Assembly: GCF_009720525.1 (NCBI RefSeq)
Contig: NZ_CP043930.1
Location: 372,001 to 436,000 of the forward strand
Direction: 5' to 3'
DNA length: 64,000 bases
Source of the DNA: Gimesia benthica
GTDB taxonomy: Bacteria; Planctomycetota; Planctomycetia; Planctomycetales; Planctomycetaceae
In this document: positions 1 through 8,693 of the stretch, one piece after another
How positions within the stretch are numbered: position 1 is the stretch's first letter
How the letters are laid out: the number at the start of each line of letters is the position of its first letter
Notes under the pieces: model-generated
The model's input: the letters and a program-made list of their open reading frames with translations, nothing else
The model's database searches: none
What the model was told of the DNA's origin: nothing
Made by a program: the position numbers and the translations under genes

Positions 1-1
1 C

Positions 2-886
2 CAGCAGGAAAGCGGTCGGGCAGGGCGGGACGGTCTTGAAGCCGAGTGCGTTCTGCTCTATTCCGAGCAGGATGCGATGATCTGGCAGCGGATCCTCGAA
101 GATCAGCCTGACGAATCCAAAGCAAGCGCCTTTGAATCACTGCAGGCGATGCAGAACTACTGTCACGCGTTCGACTGTCGACACCGCTACCTGATGCGGC
201 ACTTTGGTCAGGATCTGGAAGAGGACTGCGAAACGGCCTGCGATCTCTGCCGGGGGGAATTCAAGCAGGTCGACGATGCCCAGGTGATAGGTCAGAAAAT
301 CCTCTCCTCGATCTATCGTCAGGATCAGAATTTTGGAGCATCCTATACCGCAGCAGTCTTGAAGGGTTCCAAAGACAAAAAAGTACTCAATAACGGACAC
401 GACCAGTTGAGTACCTACGGTCTGTTGAAAGGGGAAAGCCTGGCGACAATCCGCAGCTGGCTCAACCAGCTGATGTCCCAGGGATTCCTGACCAAGACGG
501 CAGAATACCAGCAGTTGCGAATCACAAAGACCGGCTGGCAACTCCTCAAAGGGGAAGCAACTCCACAGCTCATGCGGACCACACAGGACGGTCAGGCTGA
601 AAAGTCACAGCGTTCCCGCGACAAGTTCGACAACCTGAACTGGAAGGGGGTCGATAAAGGGCTGTTCGAAGTGCTCCGTGAACTGCGGAAGCAGATCGCT
701 GGTGAAAAAGGAATTCAACCCTACATGGTATTCGGCGACGCCACGCTGCGGGAACTGGCCCGCCATAAACCGTCAAACACGGCACAATTCCTTGAAGTCT
801 GGGGCGTGGGTCAGAAAAAGTGCGATGATTTCGGGGCTCCGTTCCTGGAATCGATCGCAGATTTTGAGAATGAATCTCAAGACTGA
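2..886 (+). CDS. recQ: ATP-dependent DNA helicase RecQ, C-terminal part (5' end outside window)
   Basis: The reading frame is open from the window edge and starts within helicase motif VI (QESGRAGRDG), so the ATPase core lies upstream of the window. Next comes the RecQ zinc-binding helical region with four cysteine positions (C-R-H-R-Y-L-M-R-H-F-G, then C-E-T-A-C-D-L-C). A winged-helix RQC domain follows (roughly window residues 115-185), then a C-terminal HRDC-like helical domain ending near DFGAPFLESIADF. RecQ unwinds DNA 3' to 5' in recombination and repair. The visible part has the full set of accessory domains and ends in a normal TGA. Only the missing N-terminus is unverified. Confidence 0.95.
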   Translation, partial: QQESGRAGRDGLEAECVLLYSEQDAMIWQRILEDQPDESKASAFESLQAMQNYCHAFDCRHRYLMRHFGQDLEEDCETACDLCRGEFKQVDDAQVIGQKILSSIYRQDQNFGASYTAAVLKGSKDKKVLNNGHDQLSTYGLLKGESLATIRSWLNQLMSQGFLTKTAEYQQLRITKTGWQLLKGEATPQLMRTTQDGQAEKSQRSRDKFDNLNWKGVDKGLFEVLRELRKQIAGEKGIQPYMVFGDATLRELARHKPSNTAQFLEVWGVGQKKCDDFGAPFLESIADFENESQD

Positions 887-1227
887 CACTCTACCACTCT
901 CTCCGTACTTGCTCTGAGAGCATCTGACCAGACCATTTCTGGACCTCTCGACTACAGCAAAACCAACTTAAGTGACTTATATAATGAGACTTAAGATACC
1001 CCATGTAATTTTATTAATTTTCACTGATTTTGTTGTCTAAAAACTTGCAGAGCAGGGGATCCAATTATATCATCCCTGTATTGAGATTGAGTTTCAATTT
1101 CAATCAGCCAGCCAGCGAACATGACGCTTCTCCATGCGTAGCCAGCCAGCCAGATCCTTCGGGCGTTGAATCGATCATCCATCGGTTCAAATTCATCAAT
1201 CTGGTACTACAACCTTCTGGAGAAACC
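887..1227. other. Intergenic region upstream of the first DUF1559 gene
   Basis: No coding signal seen. It holds an AT-rich stretch (about 960-1030) with two copies of ACTTAAG (966-972, itself part of the palindrome ACTTAAGT, and 989-995) flanking TATAATGA-like sequence, a plausible promoter. GCCAGCCAGC occurs twice near 1104-1113 and 1141-1150 in the presumed leader. The open frame continues upstream of 1228, but that extension has no pilin-like N-terminus and no ribosome binding site. Confidence 0.4.
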
Positions 1228-2166
1228 ATGTTACTCACCCCCACTCACTCCCAACGGCGTCGTGCATTCACCCTCATCGAGTTGCTGGTCGTAATCGCCA
1301 TCATCGCAATTCTGATCGCCCTTCTGCTCCCCGCCGTCCAACAGGCCCGCGAAGCGGCTCGCCGCACCCAGTGCAAAAACAACCTCAAACAGATCGGCCT
1401 GGCTGTTCACAACTATGCCGACGTCTATACTACTCTCCCCAATGCTAACTGTGGTAATTCCAGCTCCATCACAAGTGGAGGTAGTCTCTTTGTTTCAATC
1501 CTCCCCTTTATCGATCAGTCGAACGCATATAACCTTTACAATTTTGATCTGAATAACTCAGACCCATACAATGTGACGGTCACCTCTCAGAAGCTACCGT
1601 TTTATATGTGCCCCACATCGCCGATGCGTCGCGCTGTCCCCAGTTGTTCAGATGATAACGGCCGTGCTCCCGGACACTATGCGGTCTGTGGAGGTACAGA
1701 AGACTACAATATTTACTGGAGCCACGTTGGCGATCCGGTTCCAGCACAGAATGGTGCCATCGTATACACAGGCAGCACTGCCGGTAAAATTCGATTCCGG
1801 GACATCACCGATGGTACCTCAACGACACTGTTAATCGGAGAAACCGCTTACAACCTGCCGGACTATAAATTCACCAGTGCCAGTTCCAGTTGTAATGGTC
1901 AGTCTCGTTACGGATTTACTTACTGGGCTAATCCTTACCCGGGATCAACCGTCTGCTTCACGGCTGCAGACTTTAATCCTCACGATGTTGCTAACGACTC
2001 TGTCTTTGACAGTAACTGGAGAAAATCATTTCGCAGCGACCATGTAGGCGGCGTACAGTTCGTCTTTGCCGATGGCTCGGTACACTTCATCTCTGAAAAT
2101 ATTGACGCCGACCTGCTGGATGCCCTGGCAACCCGAAACGGTGGGGAGGTGATCGGTGAATTCTAA
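1228..2166 (+). CDS. DUF1559 pseudopilin-like protein (copy 1)
   Basis: A 312-residue member of the large planctomycete DUF1559 family: type II secretion/pilin-like N-terminus, then a globular domain with a prepilin-processing-like C-terminus. The start at 1228 is chosen because GGAG lies just upstream and the protein then begins with a short basic leader followed by [12 protein letters not shown] and a hydrophobic helix ending in [12 protein letters not shown]. The C-terminal part has the typical [16 protein letters not shown] and [14 protein letters not shown] motifs. The residue before the expected cleavage is Ala (RRAF) rather than Gly as in the other two copies here. It overlaps a lipoprotein gene by 11 bases. 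The cellular role of this family is not established. Confidence 0.9.
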   Translation: MLLTPTHSQRRRAFTLIELLVVIAIIAILIALLLPAVQQAREAARRTQCKNNLKQIGLAVHNYADVYTTLPNANCGNSSSITSGGSLFVSILPFIDQSNAYNLYNFDLNNSDPYNVTVTSQKLPFYMCPTSPMRRAVPSCSDDNGRAPGHYAVCGGTEDYNIYWSHVGDPVPAQNGAIVYTGSTAGKIRFRDITDGTSTTLLIGETAYNLPDYKFTSASSSCNGQSRYGFTYWANPYPGSTVCFTAADFNPHDVANDSVFDSNWRKSFRSDHVGGVQFVFADGSVHFISENIDADLLDALATRNGGEVIGEF

Positions 2167-2614
2167 ACAGGTATCACTCACCTTATGTTTCTGCCTGCTT
2201 CTGCCTGCTTTGACAGGCTGTGGATCTTCTGACGAATACCCCCGTGCTGCGGTGCGGGGGATCGTAACCCTGGATGGCGATCCACTCTCCAAAGGTGTCA
2301 TCCGCTTTATTCCGGATGGTGAAAACGAAGGTCCCCAGGCTTCAGCCCCAATTCGCGAGGGGATTTTCAATGTCCCAGTCGATTTCGGTCCCGTGATAGG
2401 CACCAACCGCATTGAAATCATCTCAACAGATGACGGCGGCTTTCCCGAGGATGACGAGGAAGCATTTGAACGTATGCAGGCCGTGGGCATCAAAAAAATT
2501 GAGAAGATTACAGTTCCCTCTCAATACAATAAGAAGAGCAAACTGACCAAGTCCATCAGTGCAGAGCAAGACAACGATTTTACCTTTGCCCTGACATCGA
2601 CTGCTAAAAAATAA
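2156..2614 (+). CDS. Small lipoprotein with transthyretin/carboxypeptidase-regulatory-like fold
   Basis: A 152-residue protein starting with GTG at 2156, inside the end of the DUF1559 gene, with a strong GGGGAGG at 2143-2149. The N-terminus is a lipoprotein signal with a lipobox ending in TGC (residues about 19-21). The body contains the planctomycete motif [23 protein letters not shown], typical of short carboxypeptidase-regulatory-like (transthyretin-type) lipoproteins. The overlap implies translational coupling with the pseudopilin. A related partner follows DUF1559 copy 3 in this window. The function is unknown; a cell-envelope location is inferred from the lipobox. Confidence 0.85.
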   Translation: MNSKQVSLTLCFCLLLPALTGCGSSDEYPRAAVRGIVTLDGDPLSKGVIRFIPDGENEGPQASAPIREGIFNVPVDFGPVIGTNRIEIISTDDGGFPEDDEEAFERMQAVGIKKIEKITVPSQYNKKSKLTKSISAEQDNDFTFALTSTAKK

Positions 2615-2691
2615 ACCTGTTTGAAGTTTGACTTCAATCCCCACTTTCCGCCAACGCGAACCTACTTACTTCATAACGATGGAGACATCCA

Positions 2692-3468
2692 ATGCCGTTT
2701 CGCCAAAAAATCACGCGAGAACTCAAGCAATGGGGCCTGGCTGGCCTGATCGTTTTGCTGGCTCTCTCTGCCACCATGGAATGGACGCCTGCCCGGGAAC
2801 AGGAATCGACCGATTCCCAGCAGGAAAAAGCAGCCGCGACCAAACTGTACCAGAAGGTCAGGGAAGCCCGGGCGACCTGGCGTGACTTTCCCGGTTTTAC
2901 GGCTGATGTCACCGTCTGCTACAATGGGAAGCGCACCACCGGGAAACTCGTCGCAGACAATCAGTTCAAAATCAAGCTGACGCTGCAGGACGAATCACTT
3001 TCCGAGTGGAGCCTGCCCAAGATGCATTCCGTGATTGGACATCGGAAATACCGTCAGCAGAAACCAATCCCCGCCACGTTCGCTGATCAGGAAGTCGATC
3101 ATCCACTCGGTCGCCTGGTCAACATTGACGGCAAGAACGTTTCGTTTCGCCTGCAGGGGGATGTCATGACAGAAGTCCATCGCCGTTCCGATAAATCGTG
3201 GTTTACGATTTCCACACTGGACGTTCTGCGGACCAAAGAAAATGAAACGCTCCCGCAGGTCACTTCCGTGACTTATCGCAATCCCCAGACAGGCGAAATT
3301 CTGTCCAACCGCAGCAATACGTTTGCCTTCGCCCGGGTCGGCAAGTTCGACCTGCCCACAGCTATGCTGACCGTAGAATGTGGCGAAAAATTCGATCACA
3401 ACGTCGGTTCCATCAAGCTGACAAATCACCGCCTGCTGACCGACTCTGCACTCTCACAAACTAACTGA
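2692..3468 (+). CDS. Secreted DUF3386-like protein
   Basis: A 258-residue protein with an N-terminal hydrophobic segment (about residues 14-28) that looks like a signal peptide or anchor. The body begins with KLYQKVREARATWRDFPGFT, which resembles the start of the DUF3386 family of cyanobacteria and planctomycetes, recalled rather than searched. The rest is a beta-rich pattern without catalytic motifs. The start is preceded by GGAG. It lies 77 bases after the lipoprotein and 43 bases before the Kelch gene, so co-transcription of the three is plausible. Function unknown. Confidence 0.75.
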   Translation: MPFRQKITRELKQWGLAGLIVLLALSATMEWTPAREQESTDSQQEKAAATKLYQKVREARATWRDFPGFTADVTVCYNGKRTTGKLVADNQFKIKLTLQDESLSEWSLPKMHSVIGHRKYRQQKPIPATFADQEVDHPLGRLVNIDGKNVSFRLQGDVMTEVHRRSDKSWFTISTLDVLRTKENETLPQVTSVTYRNPQTGEILSNRSNTFAFARVGKFDLPTAMLTVECGEKFDHNVGSIKLTNHRLLTDSALSQTN

Positions 3469-3511
3469 GATGATTTCTAAACAGCTACTCGTCTTTTGAA
3501 AGTAATCTGAA

Positions 3512-5155
3512 ATGAAAAGACTCAAATTTTCCGCCGCCATGCTCTGCCTGCTGGCAGTCATCGCGACAAACCAGGCATACGCCCATTTCCTCTGGCTGCT
3601 TCCCCAGGCCGAAGGCAAGAATAACGCTGCCAAAGTGCAGCTCTACTTTGGTGAGGTCGCCGAACCCGATGATCCCGATCTGCTGAAACGACTCACCAGC
3701 ATCAAAGTCTGGGAGAAACAGCAGAAAGGCAAACTGCAGACCTACTCCCTGACAGCAGGCGATGACTCGCTGTTCATCACTCCCGAACCCAAGGGAGCCG
3801 GTAAAGCCGCTTATGGGTTGAATCACACTTATGGCGTGATCACGCGCGGCGAAAACAACTTCCTGCTCAAGTACTACGCCAAAACATTCCCGCAGAAAAG
3901 CCAGCAGGTCTGGGATAAGATCACCTGCACCGAACAGCTGCCCCTGGAAATCATCCCTACACTCAAGGGGGAAGAAGTCACCCTGCAGGTCAACCTGAAC
4001 GGTAAACCTCTGGCTGGTGCAGAGGTCAAAGTCATCGGTCCTGAAACCACCAGCGAAACGGTCACCGCCAGTAGTAACGACCAGGGTCAGTACCAGTTCA
4101 AACTCAGCAAAGGCCTGTATTCGATCCGCGCCAAACACGTGGAAGAAAAAGCGGGCGAACATAAAGGGGACAAGTACGACAGCATCCGTCACTACTCCAC
4201 GCTGACGCTCCCTTACTTGCCCGTAGCCGACAAAACAGAAACGACCGCTGTCGACAGCAAATATCCTCAGCTGCCAGATGCCATTTCCAGCTTCGGTGCC
4301 GCCGTGAGTGGTGATTACCTCTACGTCTATTCCGGACACACAGGACGGGCTCATCAGCACAGTGCCGACAACCTTTCGCAGAACTTCCAGCGACTCAACC
4401 TCAAGCAGCCCAAAAACTGGGAAACGCTGCCGCTCAAAACTCCATTACAGGGACTGGCCATGGCACCTCACGGAGAAAGCGTCTACCGGATCGGTGGCCT
4501 GTCGGTCACAAACAAAAAGGGAGAAGAATCCCTGATGGAATCGCTGCCCAGTGTGGAACGCTTTGAACCCGGCAAAAACAGCTGGGAATCAGTCACCGCG
4601 ATGCCCAACGGACGCTCCTCACATGACGCTGTCTTCCTGGGAGATCAGCTCTACGTTGTGGGTGGCTGGCAGATGCGAAAAGGGGATGAATCGATCTGGC
4701 AGGATAACATGCTGGTCTTCGATGCTGCTGCAGATAAACCCGCATGGAAAACCATTAAGCAACCCTTCCAGCGTCGGGCTCTCTCCGCAGCTGCCCACGA
4801 AGGTAAAATCTACGCCATGGGAGGCATCGATGCTGACGGCGATATCAGCCACGAAGTCGACGTCTACGACACCCAGACCGGCAAATGGTCTAAAGGGCCG
4901 GAACTGCCCGGCAGTACCATGAACGGCTTTGGTACCACCGCCTGGAGTCTGGGTGGCCAGCTCTACTTCAGTGGTATGGATGGCGGCGTTTTCCAGTTGG
5001 ATCAGAAGAACAACCAATGGAAACAGGTGGGCTCCCTGGCTACACCACGTTTCTTCCATCGTCTGCTCCCTGACGGGAACGGCGGTCTGCTCGCCATCGG
5101 AGGCGCTTCACGCAAAGGACACCTCAAAACAATCGAGCAGATTCAGTTGAATTAA
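3512..5155 (+). CDS. Secreted DUF4198-like / Kelch-repeat fusion protein
   Basis: A 547-residue exported protein. Residues 1-24 are a signal peptide ending in AYA, followed by HFLWLLPQ, the usual mature start of DUF4198 (metal-uptake-associated, Ig-like) proteins. Residues about 25-240 form that domain, with a carboxypeptidase-regulatory-like stretch (GKPLAGAEVKVIGPET). Residues about 250-545 are Kelch repeats, seen as recurring GG/YVVGG, YAMGGIDADG and LLAIGGASRKG motifs with spaced Trp and Tyr, probably forming a beta-propeller. It is followed by a strong hairpin terminator. Periplasmic or surface binding is likely; the ligand is unknown. Confidence 0.85.
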   Translation: MKRLKFSAAMLCLLAVIATNQAYAHFLWLLPQAEGKNNAAKVQLYFGEVAEPDDPDLLKRLTSIKVWEKQQKGKLQTYSLTAGDDSLFITPEPKGAGKAAYGLNHTYGVITRGENNFLLKYYAKTFPQKSQQVWDKITCTEQLPLEIIPTLKGEEVTLQVNLNGKPLAGAEVKVIGPETTSETVTASSNDQGQYQFKLSKGLYSIRAKHVEEKAGEHKGDKYDSIRHYSTLTLPYLPVADKTETTAVDSKYPQLPDAISSFGAAVSGDYLYVYSGHTGRAHQHSADNLSQNFQRLNLKQPKNWETLPLKTPLQGLAMAPHGESVYRIGGLSVTNKKGEESLMESLPSVERFEPGKNSWESVTAMPNGRSSHDAVFLGDQLYVVGGWQMRKGDESIWQDNMLVFDAAADKPAWKTIKQPFQRRALSAAAHEGKIYAMGGIDADGDISHEVDVYDTQTGKWSKGPELPGSTMNGFGTTAWSLGGQLYFSGMDGGVFQLDQKNNQWKQVGSLATPRFFHRLLPDGNGGLLAIGGASRKGHLKTIEQIQLN

Positions 5156-5174
5156 AGTCGAGTTTTCCGCTTGA

Positions 5175-5236
5175 AGAGACAAGAGTTCTGTTCTGGATAC
5201 GCCCCATTCCGGGAACTCTTGTCTCTCCTCTTTTCA
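5175..5236 (+). terminator. Hairpin terminator after the Kelch gene
   Basis: A perfect 14-bp inverted repeat: AGAGACAAGAGTTC (5175-5188) and GAACTCTTGTCTCT (5213-5226) with a 24-base loop, followed by CCTCTTTTC. It lies 20 bases after the Kelch stop codon. Confidence 0.75.
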
Positions 5237-5267
5237 GGTGAAACCTGACGATTTTCTCTCATAGAGT

Positions 5268-6074
5268 ATGACTATGGAAACACAGCAAACGCTTCAGGCG
5301 GCCATCGATCTGTTTCGGCAGGGACTGCATTACCAGGCTCTGGACCAGATCACTCAGTTGCACGCCGTTGATCCCGATGCAGGAAAAGCCTGGGAACACA
5401 AAGGACTGATTGAAGACTCGCTCAGCTGGCACAATACATCAATCCATTCACTCGAAACGGCCACAACACTCATCCCGCTCTCCGCTTCCGGGCAATACGT
5501 CCTAGCTAAGAACTACCTGGAAACCGGTAAAACGGCTCTAGCCCAGTCGGTCTTCACCATCCTCTTACAACGGGATGACATTCCGGATCGGCTGCTTCCC
5601 GCACTCTCGTCCTACCTGGGACGGCACTCCGAGATGAGACATCTGGCGCTGCAGGCCTGCCGCAAAGCAGTCCGCCGCGATCCGGATCAGGCTGATTCCT
5701 GGCTGGGGATGGCCCACTTTATGAATCAGCTCGGTTACCCGCAACGACAGGTTGCCAGCGTTCTACGCAAGGCAGTCAGTCTGGATCCGGAGAACCGACA
5801 TTACAGACTCGCACTCAGCAATCTCCTCGAACAAATGGGACAGTTCGAAGAGGCCTACCGTGTCGTCAAACAGATCAGTCGCTCAGAATTACAGCAGATC
5901 CGCTGTAGCAGTTGCCTGGAAAGGCTCATGGCCATTTTTCAAGATGCGAATGACCAGATGCGTTACGACATCTGCCGAAACCAACTGCTGCAACTGCAAT
6001 CCCCCACACAATCAGAGAGAGGCCCGTTCGCCCGAAATCGCCTACCGAAGCCTCCTCGACAGATACTCCATTGA
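5268..6074 (+). CDS. TPR-repeat protein
   Basis: A 268-residue soluble protein of helical tetratricopeptide-like repeats. Recognisable units include DLFRQGLHYQALDQITQLHAVDPDAGKAWEHKG (broken here only by the usual TPR spacing), YVLAKNYLETGKTALAQSVF, and the C-terminal SLDPENRHYRLALSNLLEQMGQFEEAY. No signal peptide, so probably cytoplasmic. Two in-frame ATGs (5268 and 5274) are both possible starts. A pair of cysteines (C-S-S-C, about residue 213) lies near the end. It is followed 12 bases later by an Rrf2 regulator. Binding partner unknown. Confidence 0.85.
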   Translation: MTMETQQTLQAAIDLFRQGLHYQALDQITQLHAVDPDAGKAWEHKGLIEDSLSWHNTSIHSLETATTLIPLSASGQYVLAKNYLETGKTALAQSVFTILLQRDDIPDRLLPALSSYLGRHSEMRHLALQACRKAVRRDPDQADSWLGMAHFMNQLGYPQRQVASVLRKAVSLDPENRHYRLALSNLLEQMGQFEEAYRVVKQISRSELQQIRCSSCLERLMAIFQDANDQMRYDICRNQLLQLQSPTQSERGPFARNRLPKPPRQILH

Positions 6075-6086
6075 GTCCTGATCAAT

Positions 6087-6527
6087 ATGAATATGATTTC
6101 TCAAACCGAAGAGTATGCTCTCAGAGCAATGACCTGTCTGGCGTTTCGTTATCCGGACTATATGACCCGCGATCAGCTGTTTGAAGTCACCCAGGTCCCG
6201 CACGCGTACCTGCCCAAAATCATGCTGGAACTCAACCGGACCGGGCTCATCCGCTCGCAGCGCGGCCATAACGGCGGATACACGCTGCTCCGTGATCCCG
6301 TTGAAATCAGCCTGCTTGATATTATTAATGCCGTAAATACTACCTCTCTCAGAGAGACGCTTTCCCACACGGACTCTGTTTCGACCGAGATCAGCCAGTT
6401 ACACCAGCATCTGCTGAATTCCTTTTCCATGCTGGAAACCACCCTGAATCAGACATCACTGGCAGATCTGGTAACGCCTCCGGAACCCCCACACCTGAAG
6501 GAACCCAGCTGTGCCCAGGAATCTTAA
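6087..6527 (+). CDS. Rrf2-family transcriptional regulator without the Fe-S cysteines
   Basis: A 146-residue winged-helix protein with the Rrf2 layout: SQTEEYALRAMTCLAF at the N-terminus, recognition region VPHAYLPKIMLELNRTGLI, and wing SQRGHNGGYTLLRDP followed by ISLLDIINAV. The three-cysteine cluster that binds an Fe-S centre in IscR/NsrR/RsrR is absent after the wing, so it probably senses something else or acts through protein contacts. Start is 6087 or the ATG at 6093. Its last 17 bases overlap the next gene, a PQQ-like propeller, which suggests co-expression. Confidence 0.88.
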   Translation: MNMISQTEEYALRAMTCLAFRYPDYMTRDQLFEVTQVPHAYLPKIMLELNRTGLIRSQRGHNGGYTLLRDPVEISLLDIINAVNTTSLRETLSHTDSVSTEISQLHQHLLNSFSMLETTLNQTSLADLVTPPEPPHLKEPSCAQES

Positions 6528-7863
6528 ATCGACTCGAATTTTGCTGGCATTCTGCCTGCTGGCCACCATCACTACTGCGAATGCCTCAGACACCTGGACC
6601 GGTTTTCGCGGCACAGGCTCTAATATTTCCTCAGCCCGCGATCTGCCACTGAAATGGTCTGCCGACCAGGGAATTCGCTGGATACAGGCAGTCCCCGGCT
6701 ATGGTCAGTCTTCGCCTGTGATCTGGAAAAACCAGGTCTTCGTCACTTCCATCGCAGGTCCCCAACAGGAAACCTGCCTGCTGCACTCGTATGATCTCAC
6801 CTCGGGTAAATTGAACTGGACGAAAGAGTTCAAAGCCAGCCAGACTAAGAAATCAACTTCCATGGTCTCCCGTGCCGCACCGACTCCCGCAGTTGACGGG
6901 CAGGGGATCTATGCGTTCTATGAAAGTGGAGATGTCTTCGCCTGCTGGCATGATGGCTCACCACTCTGGCATCGTTCGCTCGTGAAAGATTACGGTGCAT
7001 TCGTCAGTAACCATGGCATCGGAAACTCAGTGGCCCAGACAGCCGATCAACTGTTCGTGCTGACTGCCCACGATGGCCCCTCCTACCTGTTGGCTCTCAA
7101 TAAGAAAACCGGCGAAACCAACTGGAAGACGGATCGAGAGGAAGGAGTCGCCTGGACTTCCCCCGTCGTTGCCGACCGTAAAGGTACGCCGGAAATCATT
7201 GTCAGTGCCCGCGGTACTGTGAAAGGCTACCAGGGATTGACCGGCAAACTGCTCTGGACCATGTCGGGCATCAGTGGCAATACAATTCCGTCTGCGTCAA
7301 TCTTTGAAGATTACGTACTCATTGGAGCGTCCACCGACCGCCGCAACCCGGGGGGAGCGAATGCCAGCGATTCCAACTGCTGCCTCCGACTTGTAACGAA
7401 GGACGGGAAACCGGGGTATGAAGTGCTCTGGAAAGCAGAAAAGGCCGTCTCCTATTACTGTACTCCGCTGGCGTATGAGGGCTGCGCTTATTTCGTCAAT
7501 AAGGTCGGCGTGGTCTTCTGTCTCGATCTCAAAACCGGCAAACAGAACTACGCCCAAAGGCTCTCCGGTCCCTGCTGGAGTTCGCCCCTGGCCGCCGGCG
7601 ACCAGATCTACTTCTTCACCAAAAAAGGCATTACCGACGTCATCGCCCCGGGGCCAGATTTCAAACTCATCGCGTCCAATCCTCTCCTGGCAGACTCTGC
7701 AGATGCAGAGAAATCCAAAACCGCTCCAGAACAGCAGGACAAGCCTAAGTCCGAATACGCGGAAGCAGGTCCCATCGCCGTTTATGGAACCGCAGCCGTC
7801 GACCAGGCCCTGCTGATTCGTACCGGCACCGAACTATTCTGTATTGGTAGACCTGAAAAATAA
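6511..7863 (+). CDS. Secreted PQQ-like beta-propeller protein
   Basis: A 450-residue exported protein. The GTG start at 6511 has GAAGGA about 8 bases upstream and sits inside the 3' end of the Rrf2 gene. Signal peptide to about residue 25 (ends NAS), then WTGFRGTGSNISSARDLPLKW, the common opening of planctomycete PQQ-like (outer-membrane BamB-like) propellers. The blades show repeated W and G motifs such as LTSGKLNWTKEF, LNKKTGETNWKTD and LTGKLLWTM. The dehydrogenase-specific Cys-Cys and Asp signatures of true quinoproteins are not evident, so enzymatic activity is uncertain. A 13-bp hairpin terminator follows. Confidence 0.87.
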   Translation: MPRNLKSTRILLAFCLLATITTANASDTWTGFRGTGSNISSARDLPLKWSADQGIRWIQAVPGYGQSSPVIWKNQVFVTSIAGPQQETCLLHSYDLTSGKLNWTKEFKASQTKKSTSMVSRAAPTPAVDGQGIYAFYESGDVFACWHDGSPLWHRSLVKDYGAFVSNHGIGNSVAQTADQLFVLTAHDGPSYLLALNKKTGETNWKTDREEGVAWTSPVVADRKGTPEIIVSARGTVKGYQGLTGKLLWTMSGISGNTIPSASIFEDYVLIGASTDRRNPGGANASDSNCCLRLVTKDGKPGYEVLWKAEKAVSYYCTPLAYEGCAYFVNKVGVVFCLDLKTGKQNYAQRLSGPCWSSPLAAGDQIYFFTKKGITDVIAPGPDFKLIASNPLLADSADAEKSKTAPEQQDKPKSEYAEAGPIAVYGTAAVDQALLIRTGTELFCIGRPEK

Positions 7864-7901
7864 CAGCGTGGCCCGCTTAGCAGAGCCGCGTCGTGCCCTT
7901 T

Positions 7902-7951
7902 AAATCATCCCCTCTCCGATACAGCATTGGTGAGGGGATGATTTCATTTCG
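7902..7951 (+). terminator. Hairpin terminator after the PQQ-like gene
   Basis: Perfect 13-bp inverted repeat AAATCATCCCCTC (7902-7914) / GAGGGGATGATTT (7932-7944) with a 17-base loop, followed by a moderately T-rich tail (CATTTC). Confidence 0.7.
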
Positions 7952-8178
7952 CCCCCGCTTCATCTGTTTTTCACACTTGAGAAAGCGGAAAGTGACCATC
8001 CCGGTCCGTCCACAGGGAATCCGCCTCCAGTAGTGACAGCTGGTTACCCAGGCAGAAAGCGCTCGAACTGCGCCAAACACGGAAAACTAACAGACGTGTT
8101 GTGGACACAGCTGCCGAGAGCGACTATTTTACGCATAGTGACTCCCACCCTATCGCGTTCAACCTTGTGGCCTGCATT
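7945..8178. other. Intergenic region upstream of the GNAT gene
   Basis: No gene seen. An open frame upstream of and in phase with the acetyltransferase (from 8101) lacks protein-like composition and a ribosome binding site and is treated as leader sequence. Confidence 0.35.
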
Positions 8179-8628
8179 ATGAATTCGATCACCGTCAGAC
8201 AAGCCGTTCTCACAGATCTGGATGATCTGCTACCGCTGTTTGACAGCTACCGCCAGTTCTACCGGCAACAAAGTAATCCACAGGCGGCACGCGACTTTCT
8301 TTCAGCCCGCTTTAACCATGGCGAATCGGTCCTGTTCATCGCGTATCAGGGAGACAAGCCCGTCGGTTTTACCCAGTTGTACCCCGGCTTTTCCTCGATC
8401 TCGCTGGCGCGGACGTTCATCTTAAATGATCTGTTTGTCGCCCCGGAAGGTCGAAGGCAGGGGGTGGGAACAGAATTGCTCTCCGCTGCCATTGCGTATG
8501 CCCGGGAGCTCCAGGCGGTCCGGCTGACCCTGTCCACAGAAATGACGAACGAAACCGCACAGGCCCTGTATCAGACCGCCGGCTGGAAGCGGGACGAACA
8601 GTATTTCGTCTACCACTATTCCCTCTGA
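8179..8628 (+). CDS. GNAT-family N-acetyltransferase
   Basis: A 149-residue acyl-CoA-dependent acetyltransferase. The start at 8179 gives the standard GNAT beginning [20 protein letters not shown]. Motif A (acetyl-CoA pyrophosphate binding) is [20 protein letters not shown], with the R/Q-x-x-G-x-G/A element at R-R-Q-G-V-G. Motif B is the C-terminal [19 protein letters not shown]. Substrate not identifiable. It lies 65 bases upstream of the RimB-RimK fusion gene, and the shared strand suggests a possible link to protein or amino-acid modification (inference). Confidence 0.88.
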   Translation: MNSITVRQAVLTDLDDLLPLFDSYRQFYRQQSNPQAARDFLSARFNHGESVLFIAYQGDKPVGFTQLYPGFSSISLARTFILNDLFVAPEGRRQGVGTELLSAAIAYARELQAVRLTLSTEMTNETAQALYQTAGWKRDEQYFVYHYSL

Positions 8629-8693
8629 CTCCTGCTCGAATTTTTAAACCATCCCTGCCTGGCAGGTTCGAAATAGAAACGACACTCCCCATC

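Noticed and set aside
7877..8080. 67-residue minus-strand frame after the PQQ-like gene
   Set aside because: It overlaps the terminator hairpin and has no ribosome binding site or protein-like composition.
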